DNA of 64,000 nucleotides from Oenanthe sinensis (Eukaryota; Streptophyta; Magnoliopsida; Apiales; Apiaceae): NCBI GenBank assembly GCA_028671895.1, contig CM053813.1, positions 42,813,501 through 42,877,500 on the forward strand. Reading direction: 5' to 3'. This document shows, piece by piece, positions 62,538 to 64,000 of the stretch. A model generated the notes under the pieces. It made no database searches. It saw nothing but the letters and a program-made list of their open reading frames with translations, and had not been told where the DNA came from. Position 1 is the first letter of the stretch, and the number at the start of each line of letters is the position of its first letter. A program made the position numbers and the translations under genes.

Positions 62538-62876
62538 TTATATGATCACCACATTGACAAGACCTCGAATTCCTCGAATTCGTTCTGCAAGACTCTTCGT
62601 TTCTCTCACAATCACCTTTGGATCCCTACAATCAGAGGCAAAAAGTTCGTGCATCTCTGCTAATAACCAGGGTTGACAAGGATCAATAATAAACCTCTGA
62701 TGCATGGGAGCATGCCGAGTGAGACAAAGTGCAAGCCCAGCAGCAGAAGGACATCCAGCATATCCAACATACTCTACAGTCTTAAGGTGCTGATGGGAAC
62801 ATATTGCGTCTACTTGAGCAAGTTGTGGGGATGAAATTTGCCTCATCCGTTCATGTTGTTCCTTATACAGCAGAAG
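62538..62876 (-). CDS. Last exon of an F-box/FBD-type gene (partial)
   Basis: The open exon follows a good acceptor on the minus strand (TTGGTTTGCAG, ending at 62877) and encodes about 112 residues, LLLYKEQHERMRQI... to ...GLVNVVII and a stop. The core HLKTVEYVGYAGCPSAAGLA, then HQRFIIDPCQPWL and LAERIRGIRGLVNVVII, fits the FBD-like C-terminus of plant F-box/LRR proteins. That region typically reads LKxVExxGfxGxpxxxeLAxxLxxxAxxLexxxIDPxxP and ends with a PxxVxLvVL-like strand. No F-box or LRR exon is visible before the window edge; a KCS pseudogene lies just upstream instead. It could be the end of a live gene continuing past 64000 or an isolated remnant. Confidence 0.55.
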   Translation of the reverse strand, partial: LLLYKEQHERMRQISSPQLAQVDAICSHQHLKTVEYVGYAGCPSAAGLALCLTRHAPMHQRFIIDPCQPWLLAEMHELFASDCRDPKVIVRETKSLAERIRGIRGLVNVVII

Positions 62877-62924
62877 CTGCAAACCAACATAAATTCGTGT
62901 CAATACTGCCTGTCATGCCAGCAG

Positions 62925-63929
62925 ATACCTTTGGAACATCTACCAGGAATTTGTGAATTTCATCCATCCATGGACTTTTCTCCTTCGCAGGGTTTAGAGT
63001 CCTCAGAGCCTTCCAAACTGCACTGTTACACTTGAATCCAGAACCAAATACTATCTGCCATGCTCTATCTCCCTTCTTGATCCTTCCTTTCGCTTCTGAA
63101 TATGCTAATTCATACCATAGCGATCTGCTTGAGGTGTTACCAAACCGGTTAAGCGTCATCCTCGAGGGCTCCATATGCCAATTGCTGAGCTGCAGATTCT
63201 TCTCTAATTTATCCAACACTGCTCTTCCTCCAGCATGAATGCAGAAATGCTCAAACGCCAGTTTGAAATCTGGAATATAAGGCTTTATCTTCATCCTGAA
63301 CAGTTTCTTCCCGACCAATGTAGCAAAGAAGAGCAGCTGTTCAGACATTGGCAGCACAAGAGGACCAAAAGTAGTTATACTGGTCTTGAGATCTTTTGAC
63401 AGCGCGACTCCAACTTTTCCAACAGGATCCTCCATCTGAGTAACACAAGAAAAGCATCTATCATCAGAACCTTTGTGGGTTCTGACAGTATGGATCAACT
63501 GATACTTGGATCGACGTCGATCTGATCTCTTGTTTGAAAGCAGAATGGCAGGCCCTCCCATACGGAACAAGCAATTAGAAAAAGCATCGACCTCTCATTC
63601 CCAAAATACCAATTCAGAGTGATGTTCTCCATGCTGATTACTAGAGCATACGAATTGGGATGGACTTGAAGAAGATCTTTAGCTAGATCAATTGAAATTA
63701 AACCAGCACTGCGACCCATCCTACCAAGATTATAACTCAAGATATTCCCTCGAAGTTTGTAATGATTAATAACCATAGAGGCAAGAGAAGGAGTAGGATT
63801 AAACAAACTACAATTAACAATCAAAATCCCAATATCTTTTGGCTCCAAAGAGGTCTTCTCTAAGAGCTCATCAATGGCACCAAGCATTACAAGTTCAGCT
63901 TCCTTTCTTGCTTCCGCCATACACGGGTT
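62925..63929 (-). pseudogene. 3-ketoacyl-CoA synthase (KCS) pseudogene, 5'-truncated
   Basis: KCS condenses malonyl-CoA with long acyl-CoA in very-long-chain fatty-acid elongation at the ER. Similarity starts at NPCMAEARKEAELVM, about 40% into a normal KCS of about 500 aa, and ends with the usual C-terminus KEKSPWMDEIHKFLVDVPKV. The upstream membrane segments and the first part of the catalytic domain are absent. Defects: the catalytic Cys of GMGCSAG is Arg (codon CGC at 63711-63713). A -1 frameshift lies in a T-run (63579-63583), splitting ERSMLF from LFRMGGPAILLSNKRS. About 7 residues are missing in frame after VALSKDL. The catalytic His (FEHFCIHAGGRAV) and Asn (NRFGNTSS) remain. It is clearly non-functional. 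With no introns visible in a family that is often intronless, retrocopy or DNA duplication cannot be told apart. Confidence 0.9.
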
Positions 63930-64000
63930 CCAAATTATATATAATTTTTTTTGACAAACAAGAACTTAAAATTTTGGGGTGAAAGTAGAATGTGGAAAGA

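Noticed and set aside
62863..62924. C-terminal extension of the KCS frame (SAGMTGSIDTNLCWFAASAV)
   Set aside because: KCS similarity stops at about 62925; the rest is read-through of the intron end before the FBD exon.

Overview
This window is nuclear DNA of a flowering plant, most likely a eudicot. The genes are split by GT-AG introns into exons that join in frame. The non-coding DNA is very AT-rich and full of small plant-type transposons. Products are plant families: a chloroplast/mitochondrial glutamyl-tRNA synthetase, a CESA1-type cellulose synthase, PPR, TSO1-like CXC, AMT2, GT61, Agenet/ENT and KCS proteins. No prokaryotic, viral or organellar segment was seen.

Layout, left to right. 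1-3412 (+): 3' half of the GluRS gene. 4273-11986 (-): complete 14-exon CESA1-type gene, 1087 aa. 14684-19903 (+): three-exon gene for a 215-aa plant membrane protein, divergent from CESA1, with a Helitron and a tandem duplication in intron 2. 22457-23725 (-): intronless 422-aa protein of unknown function. 24448-26281 (-): Rf-like P-class PPR gene broken by two frameshifts. 28769-37376 (-): ten-exon DNMT2/TRDMT1 tRNA cytosine-5 methyltransferase, 368 aa, with introns swollen by mobile elements. 38321-39901 (-): three-exon GT61 glycosyltransferase, 464 aa. 43709-48469 (+): ten-exon TSO1-like CXC-domain regulator, 838 aa, with one GC-AG intron. 50298-52026 (-): three-exon AMT2 ammonium transporter, 453 aa. 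54788-56869 (+): Agenet plus ENT chromatin-reader-like protein, 391 aa, with a 5'-UTR intron. 59757-62537: graveyard holding a decayed copy of the Agenet exon and a decayed copy of an FBD exon. 62538-64000 (-): FBD-type last exon and, immediately upstream, a 5'-truncated, frameshifted KCS pseudogene whose catalytic Cys is Arg.

The genes are not a pathway or cluster. CESA1 and GT61 both make cell-wall polysaccharide, but nothing links them here. All joins were derived by hand from splice signals, reading-frame continuity and remembered family sequence; every complete model gives a whole number of codons ending in a stop.

The accessory interest lies in the repeats: a Helitron with clean termini, three Stowaway-type MITEs, a Harbinger-type element with a TTA duplication, several hAT-like elements, a CACTA end leading into a 24-bp tandem array, and a tRNA-derived SINE family in three copies. 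I found no convincing previously undescribed multi-gene system. The most informative oddities are the pseudogenes and the KCS fragment that may lie inside an FBD-gene intron.
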